This document shows positions 1 to 10,585 of a stretch of DNA of 64,000 nt, one piece after another. The DNA comes from Antilocapra americana (lineage: Eukaryota > Chordata > Mammalia > Artiodactyla > Antilocapridae), in assembly GCA_007570785.1 (NCBI GenBank), contig ML662449.1, forward strand, positions 10,801,907 through 10,865,906. The letters are read 5' to 3'. Each line of letters opens with the position of its first letter. Position 1 is the first letter of the stretch. Under the pieces are notes generated by a model, which was given only the letters and a program-made list of their open reading frames with translations, was not told the DNA's origin and did not search any database. The position numbers were made by a program, and so were the translations under genes.

Positions 1-14
1 AATTTTTTATTATC

Positions 15-27
15 AAAAGCTAATTTC
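15..27. repeat. Target-site duplication, left copy (partner 792-804)
   Basis: The 13-bp AAAAGCTAATTTC is repeated exactly at 792-804 and brackets the L1 at 28-791. Confidence 0.85.
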
Positions 28-791
28 TTGTGGAAATTCATTAAAAAAATGGAAATAGAACTGCCATATGACCCAGCAATCCCACTGCTGGGCATACACA
101 CCAAGGAAACCAGAATTGAAAGAGACATGTGTACCCCAATGTTCATCGCTGCTTTGTTTACAATAGCCAGGACGTGGAAGCAACCTAGATGCCCATCAAC
201 TGACGAATGGATAAGAAAGCTGTGGTACATATACACAATCGAATATTACTCAGCATTAAGAAAAAAATTCATTTGAAGCAGTTCTACTCAGATGGACAAA
301 ACTGGAGCCTATTATCCAGAGTGAAGTAAGCCAGAAGGAAAAACAACATTACAGTATACTAACGCATATATATGGAATTTAGAAAGACGGTAACGAGAAC
401 CCAGCATGCGAGACAGCAAAAGGAACGCAGATGTATAGAACAGACTCGTGGACTCTGTGAATGAGGGCAAGGGTGGGATGATATGGGAGAATGGCATTGA
501 AACATGTAAATTATCATATGTGAAATGAATCGCCAGCCCAGGTTTGATGCATGATACAGGGTGCTCAGGGCTGGTGCACCGGGATGACCCAGAGGGATGG
601 AATCTGGAGGGAGGTGGGAGGCAGGTTCTGGAAGGGGATTACATGTATACCCATGGCAGATTCATGTCAATGTATGGCAAAACCAACATAATATTGTAAA
701 GAAATAAGTTTTTCTTGAATTTGTAACAATAAAAAAAATAATAAACCTATTACAGTACAGTACTATATAGCTGATTAAAAAAACATTTTTA
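28..791 (+). mobile_element. 5'-truncated bovine L1 (ORF2 C-terminus + 3' UTR)
   Basis: The reading frame at 28-276 encodes the C-terminal part of L1 ORF2p (landmarks [30 protein letters not shown]). The bovine-type L1 3' UTR follows, with an A-rich tail from about 731. The copy starts inside ORF2, so it lacks the endonuclease and RT domains and is inert. A perfect 13-bp target-site duplication (AAAAGCTAATTTC) lies at 15-27 and 792-804, which fixes both ends. The 3' UTR is of the GGATGACCCAGAGGG type, different from the G-rich type at 25560-26257, so it belongs to another, probably older, subfamily. Confidence 0.93.
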
Positions 792-1065
792 AAAAGCTAA
801 TTTCCCTTAGAATTTTACCTGTGAAAAATCTTTAAGGGCTAGGATGGATGTGGTATTCCTCAAAAAGATATTTGTGTTTGCTTCTGTCAGTGAATGGAGA
901 CATTACCAATTCTGGAAAACATTAAAGAAATTTATCAGCTTGAGATATTTTAGGCCACCTAGGTGATGGCTTATGATTATCAATTTTTAAGGAATATTTT
1001 CTCACTTTAGTTCACTGTCAAGGTTGACACAATTTTCCTTGAGGTCCCTGAGTGAAGCAAAGGCC

Positions 1066-1868
1066 TCTTAGTTTTATTTATTTTTATTTATTTATTTATT
1101 TATTTTTTATTGGTTTTGCCATACAATGACATGATATCGCCATGGGTGTACACATGTTCCCCCTCCAGAACCCCCCTCCCTCCTCCCTCCCGACTCCCTC
1201 CCCGCGGGAAATCTCGGTGCAGCAGCCCCGAGCAACAATCCTGGGCTGGCGATTGATTTCACATATGATAATTAACAGGTTTCAATGCCATTCTCCCAAA
1301 TCATCCCACCCCTGCCCTCATCCACAGAGTCCACGAGTCTGTTCTATACATCTGCGTTCCTTTTGCTGTCTCGCATGCTGGGTTCTCGTTACCGTCTTTC
1401 TAAATTCCATATATATGCGTTAGTATACTGTAATGTTGTTTTTCCTTCTGGCTTACTTCACTCTGGATAATAGGCTCCAGTTCCATCCACCTGAGTAGAA
1501 CTGCTTCAAATGAATTTTTTTTTAATGCTGAGTAATATTCCATTGTGTATATGTACCACAGCTTTCTTATCCATTCGTCAGTTGATGGGCATCTAGGTTG
1601 CTTCCATGTCCTGGCTATTGTAAACAATGCGGCGATGAACATTGGGGTACATGTGGCTCTTTCAATTCTGGTTTCCTCGGTGTATATGCCCAGCAGTGGG
1701 ATTGCTGGGTCAAATGGCAGGTCTATTTGCAGTTTTTTAAGGAATCTCCACACTGTTTTCCATAGTGGCTGTACTAGTTTGCATTCCCACCAACAGTGTA
1801 AGAGGGTTCCCTTTTCTCCACATCCTCTCCAGCATTTATTGCTTGTAGATTTTTGGATTGCAGCCATT
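1066..1868 (-). mobile_element. 5'-truncated bovine L1, antisense
   Basis: On the minus strand this has an A-rich tail (T-rich TTTATTTATT at 1066-1110 on plus), the L1 3' UTR with its G-rich block (C-rich at about 1167-1205 on plus), and an ORF2 C-terminal frame upstream. Homology to L1 stops near 1868, just after the ATTGCAGCCATT motif, where unrelated sequence begins. I saw no clear target-site duplication. With the plus-strand L1 at 28-791 it forms an inverted pair. Confidence 0.93.
1400..1867 (-). pseudogene. L1 ORF2p C-terminal fragment
   Basis: A 155-codon minus-strand frame reads as the C-terminal end of L1 ORF2p. It contains the cysteine-rich [19 protein letters not shown] segment (a CCHC-like C-terminal motif of L1 ORF2), then [19 protein letters not shown] and [19 protein letters not shown]. 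Only about the last 150 residues of a protein that is normally well over 1,200 residues remain, with no endonuclease or RT domain. It is a dead 5'-truncated fragment, not a gene. Confidence 0.9.
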
Positions 1869-2210
1869 AATTCACCCTTGCACTATGGGTATAGCCCCAC
1901 AGAGCCCCAGCTTTCTTGAGGGTCTTCTATCATATTCTCTACATGAACTTTGTCTTCCAAACTTCAAACCCCAGGAAACCTTAAAAAGTGATGCTCAGTT
2001 TGACCAAGAAAATGTCCTCAGGGCAGTAACTGGGCTCCTACCTTCATCTAGTTCCAAGCTGGAGTATTCCTTACTTTCTTGCAAAAGTGTGGAAAAACTA
2101 TAAAAAGTTATCTTAAAATTTTATTCAGTATATTTAGTTGTTTTCAGAGAAGGGTGGCTTCAAGCACTTGTCCACCATCTGAGTAGGTTATTTTATGTCA
2201 TTTAAACACA
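1869..2210. other. Unassigned interval
   Basis: No repeat family, exon or RNA gene recognised between the L1 and the next SINE. Confidence 0.5.
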
Positions 2211-2415
2211 ATTCCCCTGGTGGGTCAGATGGTAAAGAATCTGCCTGCATTGCAGGAGACCTGGGTTTGAACCCTGGATCAGGAAAATCCCCTGGAGAAG
2301 GGAATGGCAATCCATTTCAGTATTCTTGCCTGGAGAATCCCATGGACAGAGAAGCCTGGTGAGCTACACTTCATAAGGTCACAAAGAGTCAGACATGACT
2401 GAGCGACTAATACTT
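2211..2415 (+). mobile_element. Bov-tA SINE
   Basis: tRNA-Glu-derived head (GGTAAAGAATCTGCCTGCA, followed by a degenerate B-box-like GGTTTGAACCC) joined to the BovB-derived body (CAGTATTCTTGCCTGGAGAA ... GACATGACTGAGCGACTAA). Full-length form of about 205 bp, transcribed by Pol III when active and thought to be mobilised by BovB machinery. Confidence 0.93.
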
Positions 2416-2451
2416 TCACTTTCCATATATGTCTGTTTGTGTATAATGATT

Positions 2452-2472
2452 CATATATATATATATATATAT
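2452..2472. repeat. (TA)n microsatellite
   Basis: An uninterrupted alternating AT run of about 20 bp. Likely length-polymorphic. Confidence 0.9.
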
Positions 2473-2555
2473 GATTCAATATTAACAATATTAATTCCAT
2501 AGTTTGTTATTAAGACTGGATGACATTAAGTGAAAAGCACTTTGAAAATTGCCAG

Positions 2556-2940
2556 GTCAGAATGCCAAAGAATTGATGCCTTTGAACTGTGGTTCTGGAG
2601 AAGACTCCTGAAAGTCCCTTGGACAGCAAGGAGATCAAACCAGTCAATCTTAAGGGAGATCAATCCTGAATATCCACTAGAAGGACTGATGCTGAGGCTG
2701 AAGCTACAGTATTTTGGTCATCTGATGCAAACAGACGATTCATTGGAAAGGTCCCTGATGCTGGGAGAGATTGAGGGCAGAAGGAGAAGAGGCTGGCAGA
2801 GGATGAGATGGCTGGATGGCATCACTGATGCAATGAACATGAACTTGGGCAAACTCTAGGAGATGAGGAGGGACAGGGAGGCCTGGAGTGCTTCAGTCCA
2901 CGGGGTCACAAAGAACTGGACAGGACTGAGCAACTGAACA
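2556..2940 (+). mobile_element. BovB LINE 3' fragment
   Basis: The frame inside 2530-2859 shows the C-terminal BovB ORF2 signature ([60 protein letters not shown]), followed by the short 3' UTR ending in GACTGAGCAACTGAAC. Severely 5'-truncated; no RT or endonuclease present. Confidence 0.93.
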
Positions 2941-2974
2941 GCAGCAACATGTAAATAATAGCTGTAACTGATAT

Positions 2975-3110
2975 CCCTTCTTTCGTTCATTCAAAAATAT
3001 TTATTAAAGGCCTACTATGTTTCAGATATCATGCCAGGTACAAAGGGCATAGCAGTGATAGAGAAAAAGAGAGAGGAAAAGATGAGGCAAAGAAAAGGAC
3101 AGAGAGAATG
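2975..3110 (-). repeat. L2 LINE 3'-end relic
   Basis: TTCATTCAAAAATATTTATT followed by a CTACTATGTTTCAG-like block is the reverse complement of the diverged L2 3' end. Ancient and eutherian-wide. Confidence 0.65.
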
Positions 3111-3869
3111 CTGCAGTATAGGTCAGTATGCTAAAACTTCTGAGGCCTTACCTACATGAGAGAAGCCAGAACCATGCATTCTAATTCAGCCTCATTGGTC
3201 TCCCTTGGCCAAAGAAGACCACGGTGGACAACTTGAGAGCATTTTCAAGGCACAGGATATTTGGTGAATCAGCAAGAATAAAACCAGAAAGGAACCTCTG
3301 ATAGAACTGGTAGGGTCAGGGTGGGCAGGGTGGCAGATTAGAGCGTTTCATAATTTTTTTTTGTACTATCTGATTTCTAGATAATTGCTTTGGTTAAAAA
3401 GAAAAATAATTTTTAAATTCCTGCAATCACACCCTTGGTGTGAATAAATTCTAAAGAGGAATATGCACACATACGGGCAGGGAAGGCCTGAAGTCTATAC
3501 TGGTCAGTGTCTCCTACAGACTGCCCAGCACTGAAGACCTTCTAGAGATATTTGTGAACAAGTGACCAGACAAATAAATGGCAGGTGAGAATTCTACCAC
3601 TGAACCACTAATGCAGGCCAGACGAATACATGAAACGAAGTTGTGTTGTGAAAAGGCAGTAAGTAGTGATTAAGACTGGAACACACATAGTCTACAGGTT
3701 ACCTGTGCAGGAGTTACAGAAACATGTAATCCCCGTGAGAGTACACAGCCCCACGCTAGGGTGGAGGCTTGGTGAACTGAGCTTGAACTGAATTTCAGCT
3801 CCCACTTGCCCTCCCAGCTGGGCCCCTTTATGTAGTGAAAAACCTGCTCAACTACACAAGGCAGCTCTG
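3111..3869. other. Unassigned, probably single-copy
   Basis: Nothing recognised; short open frames here lack any family signature. Confidence 0.5.
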
Positions 3870-3990
3870 AGTTAAAAAGCACAGGTTTGGAACCTGATGC
3901 AAGGACTGGAATCTTATCTTCTCCTCTTATTAACCTTATGACTTTAGACACGTAACTAAGCCTCTAGTCTCTCTGAAAGTACCTGGTGAA
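3870..3990 (+). repeat. MIR SINE relic
   Basis: Diverged MIR pattern: a TTATGACTTTAGACACGTAACTAA-type core follows a GGTTTGGAACCTGATGC-like stretch. Confidence 0.5.
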
Positions 3991-4439
3991 GAATCTTGTC
4001 AGAAAGATCTAATGGGTGACTGCATGCAATACAGCACTGAGAAATCAGTTTTTAGACAGTAGTCGGTCAATCAGTATATGCCGTATTCCTGTACCCCTCA
4101 CTTTGGGCATGTTTGCAAAAGGTGTTTCAGTTTGCATGATGACTCAGCTATAGAATACATGTGGGTTTTTCCTCCAGTGGACAGAGCACTGAATGCAGAG
4201 ACTGAAAGCCTCTTTTCCACTGAACCCTCAGCCAGGCACCACACACCAGCTCAAAGCTGAGAGACTTGTAGCAACTCCCTTTACCTTCTCAACTATCAAG
4301 CTTCTTCAGATTTTAAACTGAAATAATACTGTCCCATAGCCCTGTTCTAAAATTTATTTTTTTTAAGATTTAAAAAAAAATGTGGACCATTTAAAAAGTC
4401 TTTATTGAATCTGTTACAATACTGTTTTTGTTTTATGTT

Positions 4440-4554
4440 TTAATTTTTTGGCCACGAGGCATATGGGATCTCAGCTTCCCAACCAGGGATCCAACCCTCA
4501 CCCCTTGCATTGGAAGGTAAAGTCTCAACCACTAGACTGTAAGGGAAGTCCCTG
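4440..4554 (-). mobile_element. CHR-type tRNA-Glu SINE, antisense
   Basis: Reverse complement of the cetartiodactyl CHR head (the plus strand ends ...CCACTAGACTGTAAGGGAAGTCCCTG), with the body GGGATCTCAGCTTCCCAACC and a T-rich block (A-tail) on the left. Confidence 0.85.
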
Positions 4555-4770
4555 TGCTGTAGAGTTTAAAAGGGAGTGTGCTTTCTTTTCATTGTAAAGC
4601 ACCATACTATCAGAGGTACTGGAAGTAACCAAAAAGCATAAAGCATAAATCCATTCCCACTTTTCTCCTGTATCCATAAACACAGGGGACACTCGGTAGA
4701 GACTTCTGAATAAATAAATAAATATTACCTGAAGAAATTATTCCAAAAGGTCCTGGCGAGTCAGCTGCAT

Positions 4771-4945
4771 CAGCCGTTCTCAACTTTGACTGCATTCTGA
4801 ACTGATCTGCAAAAATACTGCTGCCTGGGTCCCACTGGGTCTCACTCCCACAGACCTGGATGGAATTGGTCTGGGGTGTGGTCTGGGCATCTGGATCTTT
4901 AAAGCTCCCTTGAGTGATCCTGATGTGAGGCTCTAATTTAACGAG
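4771..4945 (+). mobile_element. MER20/MER5-type hAT-Charlie MITE
   Basis: Left terminal inverted-repeat-like GTTCTCAACTTTGACTGCA, then CTGCCTGGGTCCCAC, TTGGTCTGGGGTGTGGTCTGG and TTTAAAGCTCCCTTGAGTGA. This is the order of the MER20-like nonautonomous hAT consensus. The right end is degraded. No transposase is encoded. Confidence 0.75.
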
Positions 4946-5779
4946 CCTGAGTGGTAGTAAGGCAGACATATATACTTGACAACCCCAAAGTCATTTCCAA
5001 TCCCCTTCTCTCCAACCAATCTTCTCTGCAAAGGCTGGAAGGAGAAATGACTCGTTTTCTCAACTTCCATTAAAGTTAAGGGGTGACCATGTGCCCAGGT
5101 GTGGGTCAATGGTCAGAGGAATGCTGGGTCAGAGCAAGGGGGTTCTTTAATGCTTTTATTGTCCTGATAAAGAGATAGCTGTGTCTCATGCACCTCTTCT
5201 GGCTATACCCTCTTCTGGCCTTGAACACTCCTATGGCTGAACTGCCATTAACCACAAGAGACAGGCCAACCAAGAGGACCCCAGAAGTGTCGCCTTGACA
5301 TTGTTGAGCCTCTCAATCTGCTTCTGCAATTACCTACCTCTGACTTTCTTGTTATGAGAGAAAAACAAACTCCTCGTCTGGGTAAGCCACCAAAACCTAA
5401 CTTTCTGTAGCGTGCAGATGAACACAATCCTAATTAACAGAAAGAGATCCCGTCTATTTTCTTTTGCCCCAATCTTCAGAGGAGATGCTAACATACTTTT
5501 ATGTAAATGCAACTACAGGTTTATTTACAGAGTGATGAGTTTGCCTGGGAAAGAATTTAAAGAGTGGCTTACTTGAAGGTGTGGCTTCTTCTGATTGAAA
5601 TTTCTCATAGACCATCCTACCTGCTGAAACACCCATGATGTAAGAGGGAGAAGGGACTTTCACTGAATGATTTTCTGGAAATTTTTCTTCCTTAATTGTT
5701 CCTTTACCTAATTACACAACATTTAGGTTAAGGAAAGGCATTAGGGAAAAAGTACGCCCTCCATTTCCAGCCCTCCCAA
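4946..5779. other. Unassigned, probably single-copy
   Basis: No repeat or exon recognised. Short frames, for example 5330-5512 minus, have no family signature. Confidence 0.5.
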
Positions 5780-6245
5780 CCTTGGGTGACTGTTCTGGGA
5801 GGAATACCTAGGTTTACCGGGCTGATTCCGGCAGCTCTTTTCTGCCTGGCTGGCAAAGAACTGGCAAGGGCAGTGGCTTCCGCTGTCAGAAGTCTCACCA
5901 TCCCACTAGGTTTCCACGAGCTCCCAGCACAGGAGTGCCAGTCCTCTGAGCAGCTGGCACAGGCTGTATGGCATCTTCTCTCTCTTGCAGGATACCCTCA
6001 TAATTGCTCCCATTTTCATATGCTTGGTCAAAGGCTCCCCACTCCCAGAGTAACTATAAAAAGGGTAGAAACAGAAGAGCAGGATTCCTTTCCTGGAGCA
6101 CAACTCACACAGTTTTCTACTATGCCCAGACCCCAGTAGGCCTTTTCATGAGATGGCAAATGAAAGCAACTGTGCTTATTCTTTCCCACTGAGGACCCTC
6201 TGTGCAGAAGTCCCAGCTTGCATTGCACAACTTCCCTGGGATCTT
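5780..6245 (+). other. GC-richer island with TATA-like box; possible old solo LTR
   Basis: This block has more GC than its surroundings, a TATA-like CTATAAAAAGGG near 6054-6065, a downstream AAATGAAAG stretch and a 117-codon frame (5786-6139) with no recognisable domain. The arrangement resembles the U3-R-U5 layout of an LTR, but I cannot assign a family or find firm TG...CA ends. It could equally be unique sequence. Confidence 0.25.
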
Positions 6246-6634
6246 CACACTAAAACAAAAGGTTCCCCTTCATGCACTGTTGGTGGGAGTGTAAACTGAT
6301 GCAGTCACTATGAAACGCAGTATGGGAGTTCCTTTAAAAACTAAAAATACAGATACCATGTGACCCAGCAATCTCACTACTTGGCATGTACCCAGAAAAA
6401 ACCATAACTAAAAGAGATACATGCACCCCGATGTTCATAGCAACACGATGTACAAGAGCCAGGACATGGAACAACATAAATGTCCATCAACAGATGAATG
6501 GATAAAGAAGCTATGGTACATTTATTCAATGGAATATTACTTATCCATAAAAAGGAATAGAATTAAGTCATTAGCAGGGACGTGAATCACGCTAGAGAAT
6601 GTTACATAGTGAAGTAAGTCAGAAAGAGAAAGAC

Positions 6635-6647
6635 AAAGACCATATAT
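6635..6647. repeat. Target-site duplication, left copy (partner 6936-6948)
   Basis: Identical 13-bp AAAGACCATATAT on both sides of the nested L1. The TATATAT stretch at the left copy makes its right edge slightly ambiguous. Confidence 0.85.
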
Positions 6648-6935
6648 ATATATTTTTTTAATTGTTTTTGCCATACATTGTCATGATATCACCATGGGTT
6701 TACATATGCTTCCCCTCCGGAACCCCCTCCCTCCTCCCTCCCCGCCGGGAAATCTCGCTGCACCAGCCCCGAGCATCAATCCTGGGCTGGCGATTGATTA
6801 GACACATGACAATTAACATGCTTCAATGCCCTTCTCCCATATCATCCCACCCTTTCCCTCATCCACAGAGTCCACAAGTCTATTCTATACATCTGCGTTC
6901 CTTTTGCTGTCTCGCATGTTGGGTTCTCGTTACCG
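6648..6935 (-). mobile_element. Nested young L1 3' UTR, antisense
   Basis: Bovine L1 3' UTR in reverse orientation: T-rich tail, GCCATACATTGTCATGATAT, C-rich block, then the GCATGTTGGGTTCTCGTTACC region at its truncated 5' end. It is flanked by a 13-bp duplication AAAGACCATATAT at 6635-6647 and 6936-6948. It carries no coding sequence. The intact duplication dates it well after the host L1. Confidence 0.92.
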
Positions 6936-7300
6936 AAAGACCATATATTAATGCATATATGTGGAATCTAGGAAAACGGCATAATATTACTTGCAAAGCA
7001 GAAACAGAGGCACAGATGTAGAAAACAAATGTGTGGATAACTGGAGGAAAGGGGAGATGAGATGAACTGGGAGACTGAAGCTGACACATATACGTATTGA
7101 TACTACGGACAGAATGGATGACTAAGAAGAGCATACTGTAAAGCACACAGAGCTCTGCTTAACACTCTGGTGATCTGAGCGGGAAGGAAATCCAAAAGGG
7201 AGAGGACATATGTACATGGATAGCTGATTTATTTTGCTGTGTAACAGAAACTAACACAACATTGAAAAGAATTATACTCCAATACAAAAAAGGGGGGGGG

Positions 7301-7391
7301 AATCACATGTATACCCATGGCGGATTTATGTCAATGTATGGAAAAACCAACACGATAATGTAAAGGAAAATAAATAAATAAATAAATAAAA
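7301..7391 (+). mobile_element. L1 3' tip, about 90 bp
   Basis: Terminal L1 3' UTR (ACATGTATACCCATGGCGGA ... CAACACGATAATGTAAAGG) with an AAATAAATAAATAAA tail, directly after a G8-9 run that follows the older L1 tail. It is an extreme 5' truncation. Confidence 0.85.
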
Positions 7392-7399
7392 ATTTCAAA

Positions 7400-7825
7400 A
7401 AAATATCAATAAAAGCAGTGGAGTTCTCAAAAACAAATAGATAGGTAGATGCACAGCGCATAAAACCAAAGGTTCCCGCATTGACTCAGGTTTCCTTCTC
7501 CCCCTCTCCACTTCTTCTCTTGGGATCTCTATCAGGCTAGATAGCAACTCAACTTTCATTGCAAATAATATATTTTCTTGGGTTTCCCCTACTCAATGAA
7601 GTTGAAAGGCACCCTCATAGTTATTAAATAACAAATGCATGAACTGGCATGGAAGGCTCACCATACTGTGAACTTTAAAAACCTTCTCATCATTATCCCT
7701 CACCACTCTCAAGTGAAGCACTGGTACCATACTATTTTACATCCTGCTTCGGAAACACCATTTGAAAAGCCCAACAAGATTCCTGAAGTCGAGATACAGT
7801 ACAGTATCTGACAAAACTGCTTAAT
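7400..7825. other. Unassigned interval
   Basis: No family recognised. Confidence 0.5.
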
Positions 7826-7965
7826 TACTGGAATTACCTGGGTAATGGTTTAAAATACAATTTCCCAGGATTCCCTCCAAGAAAACTTGATCCTTTAGCA
7901 CTGGGTTTGTGGATTTGCCTTTTCACAAGCATAAAGTGTGATCTTAATGATTCAACAAATTTGAG
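7826..7965. repeat. MER5A-like hAT relic
   Basis: GGAATTACCTGGGTAATGG, TTTAAAATACAATTTCCCAG and a later TTTGTGGATTTGCCTTTTCA follow the order of the MER5A consensus at high divergence. The ends are lost. Confidence 0.5.
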
Positions 7966-8184
7966 AAATATGATGGCTAATAAATAGGGAAAGAAACACT
8001 CTTCTCCTATTTGGTTCTGTGCAAAACCTGCTTGTCCTTCAAAGCCTAACTCAGATTCTTCATCTCTGGGGTCCTCAGACCATTCCAACTGTGGTGCTCT
8101 CATCTGCCCTCCACTCATCCTCACTTGGCACTCGATAGTCTTTCCTATGATCCATGATTCAATTTAAGCTTTCATATGACTCAT

Positions 8185-8400
8185 TAACCCAAGGGTCCTT
8201 AAACAAAGGTGTGCAGCAGAATTACATGGGAGGTGCTTTCAAAGTGAAGATGTCAAGGTGGCTTTGCTCCTGTTTACTTTATCCAAAAGACAAAGGGTGA
8301 TGCCCAGGCAACTGTACTTAGAAAAAGCATTCCAGATGCCTCTGGTGAGGGCCCACCCCTCTTTTGCTCCACCTTATACGACACTCTGAGAATCCTTGCA
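8185..8400. repeat. MER5-like hAT relic
   Basis: GTCCTTAAACAAAGGTGTGC AGCAGAATTACATGGGAGG at the left and GAGGGCCCACCCC...CACTCTGAGAATCC at the right resemble the two ends of a MER5-type element. The internal match is weak. Confidence 0.45.
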
Positions 8401-8975
8401 CTGGTCATACTGTGAGATCTGTAGGGGCCAGGACAGTGTCTGACACTTCATTCTAGTTTTCACCAAGTCTTACCTCATCACCTTGAGTTTTGTGAAATAA
8501 GTATTCAATCAAGAAGAAAGAACTATTTGAATGATTGATTGATGATCAATTGAAAAGGGTAAAAAAAATGGTCCTTTCAATGGCCTATAATTAATTTTCA
8601 CTCATCTTCTGTTCCTAGTCCATTCTCACAGCTATTTGCTACAAATTCTGAAATGTCTAATGAATCCACTTGTTCCATATGTACGAATGATACTCGAGAA
8701 ATCAGTGAGAGACGCCATACATATTAGAAAAGTGGATGACCTCTCACTTTTCCCAGAGTACCAAATCAAGAACTCCCCTCCATTCCCCCAAACATCACAT
8801 ACATGGAAAATCAGAAGCCATGTCCAGAGGCATTGTTAATGTGAACCTCCAATGGCCACGGAGCTACCTCAGAGGGTGCTCTGACATCCTTCAATGTCAT
8901 GACCACATTTAATGCAATGATCTTACATTAAAACAAGTGTCATCCTGCAAGTTATTTAACTGATGTGAAGAGTAT
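8401..8975. other. Unassigned interval
   Basis: No repeat or exon recognised. A short imperfect direct repeat (TATTTAACTGAT at about 8953 and 8975) abuts the next BovB. Confidence 0.5.
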
Positions 8976-8979
8976 TTAA

Positions 8980-9835
8980 CTGATATGATCATGCGAAATG
9001 CTGGGCTGGATGAAGCACAAGCTGGAATCAAGATTCCCAGGAGAAATATCAATAACCTCAGAAACGCAGATGACATCACCCTTATAGCAGAAAACAAAGA
9101 GGAACTAAAAAGCCTCTTGATGATGGTAAAAGAGGAGAGTGAAAAAGGTGGCTTAAAACTCAACAATCAAAAAACTAAGATCATGGCATCCAGTCCCAAA
9201 ACTTCATGGCAAATAGATGGGGAAACAACAGAAACAGTGACAGACTTTATTTTCTTGGGATCCAAAATCACTGCAAAAGGTGACTGCAGCCATGAAATTA
9301 AAAAGACGTTTGCTCCTTGGAAGAAAAGCTATGACAAACCTGGACAGCATATTAAAAATCAGAGCCTACTTTGCCAACAAAGGTTTGCATAGTCAAAGCT
9401 ATGGTTTTTCTAATAGTCATGTATGGATGTGAGAGTTGGACCATAAAGAAGGCTGAGTGCAGAAGAAACGATGCTTTTGAACTGTGGTGTTGGAGAAGAC
9501 TCTTGAGAGTCCCTTGGACTGTAAGCAGATCAAACAAGTCAACCCTAAAGGAAATCAATCCTGAATATTCATTGGAAGGGCTGATGCTGAAGGTGAAGCT
9601 CCAATACTTTGGCCACCTGATGCAAAGAACTGATTGATTAGAAAAGACCCTGATGCTGGGAAAGATTGGAGGCAGGAGGAGAAGGGGATGACCGAGGATG
9701 AGATGGCTGGATGGCATCACCAACTCAATGGATATAAGTTTGAGCAAGCTCCAGGAGTTGGTGATGGAGAGGGAAGCCTGGTGTGCTGTAGTCCACAGGG
9801 TCACAAACAGTCAGACACGACTGAGAAACTGAAGG
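8980..9835 (+). mobile_element. BovB LINE, 3' part of ORF2 plus 3' UTR
   Basis: Starts at ATCATGCGAAATGCTGGGCT in the RT palm region and runs to the BovB 3' end (CACGACTGAGAAACTGAAGG). Three overlapping frames (8985-9392, 9371-9637, 9634-9888) are pieces of one ORF2 broken by frameshifts. The C-terminal signature ([26 protein letters not shown]) is clear. Confidence 0.93.
8985..9392 (+). pseudogene. BovB reverse transcriptase remnant
   Basis: The 135-codon frame carries the RT palm motif C region as NADD (9063-9074), in place of the YADD seen in functional non-LTR RTs. GLKLNNQKTKIM, TDFIFLGSKIT and GDCSHEIKK follow. The aromatic residue of the catalytic box is lost, the frame then breaks, and the N-terminal endonuclease and fingers are absent, so it is inactive. 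Confidence 0.9.
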
Positions 9836-9839
9836 ACAA

Positions 9840-10585
9840 CAACAATCCAGCAAGTAACAAAATCAGCATAGAACAGTCTATCAGTTAAAATAATATGGCA
9901 GCCCAGATGGTGACTCTCATAATTCTGACATTGTAGGAAAGTCTCTGCATGCTGAATATTTCCTCTCTCCTGGATTGTCAGGGAGCCTGCTGCAACAATC
10001 TCTTTAATATAGTGGGTTGTTAACAAACAGCAATCAGGCACTGACATCTCTTGGTGACTGATTTGTCATGTTGGTTTCAGTTACCCAACAGGACTTTGAG
10101 GAAAAGGAGTGCAAGATAGGCAAGTTTTGATTGACAAGGAGATACTGGTTAAGGGGAGTAGGGCTAATTATGGCATACCAGTGAAGGTTCTGGCTGACAA
10201 GGCTCTGAAAAGGCTGAGAACAAGAAAGAGCTAGAGGAAGGGAGAAGAAGGTGATGAAAGAAAGTGATTTAAGAGCTGAAGGGACATTCAACTGACTCTG
10301 AGTGTCATTTTTCCACAAAGTATGGGGGACATGACGTGCTGTGTTTTGGATTATGAAAGCAGTGTCCTAGAAAACTGTGTGAATCTAGTTCCCAGGATCA
10401 AAAGGGACCAGCCAGTGTAAAATTCCAAATAGGAATAAGGTCTGATTCTTATTTAGAAATAACGGGCTTAACTCATAAATCTGGCTCATCTGAAATGAGG
10501 GTCAACCAGCGGACCTGCTTTCTTTTACTCCAAACTACATTAAGTCCTCTGGACTGCTAGGACACTCTCAGTGTAAGGGGTGCAG
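9840..10585. other. Unassigned, probably single-copy
   Basis: No repeat family or exon recognised between the BovB and the next SINE. Confidence 0.5.

Larger units (their letters stand above)
6264..7291 (+). mobile_element. Older L1 3' end (interrupted at 6648-6935)
   Basis: Sequence from CACTGTTGGTGGGAGTGTAAAC through the ORF2 C-terminus (landmarks equivalent to [13 protein letters not shown], diverged) and an L1MA-like 3' UTR ending GAAACTAACACAACATTG...TATACTCCAATACAAAAAA. Its coding remnant is broken by stops. A younger antisense L1 is nested in it, and the two halves rejoin exactly across that element's target-site duplication. Confidence 0.88.

Noticed and set aside
2211..2280. tRNA gene-like sequence with B-box
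   Set aside because: It is the tRNA-Glu-derived head of Bov-tA. The same holds for the other Bov-tA and CHR copies, none of which folds as an intact tRNA gene.
4610..4969. 119-codon minus-strand frame
   Set aside because: It overlaps a MER20-like MITE and has no family signature.
8950..8990. TATTTAACTGAT pair as a BovB target duplication
   Set aside because: Both copies lie on the same (left) side of the BovB and no match occurs at its right end.
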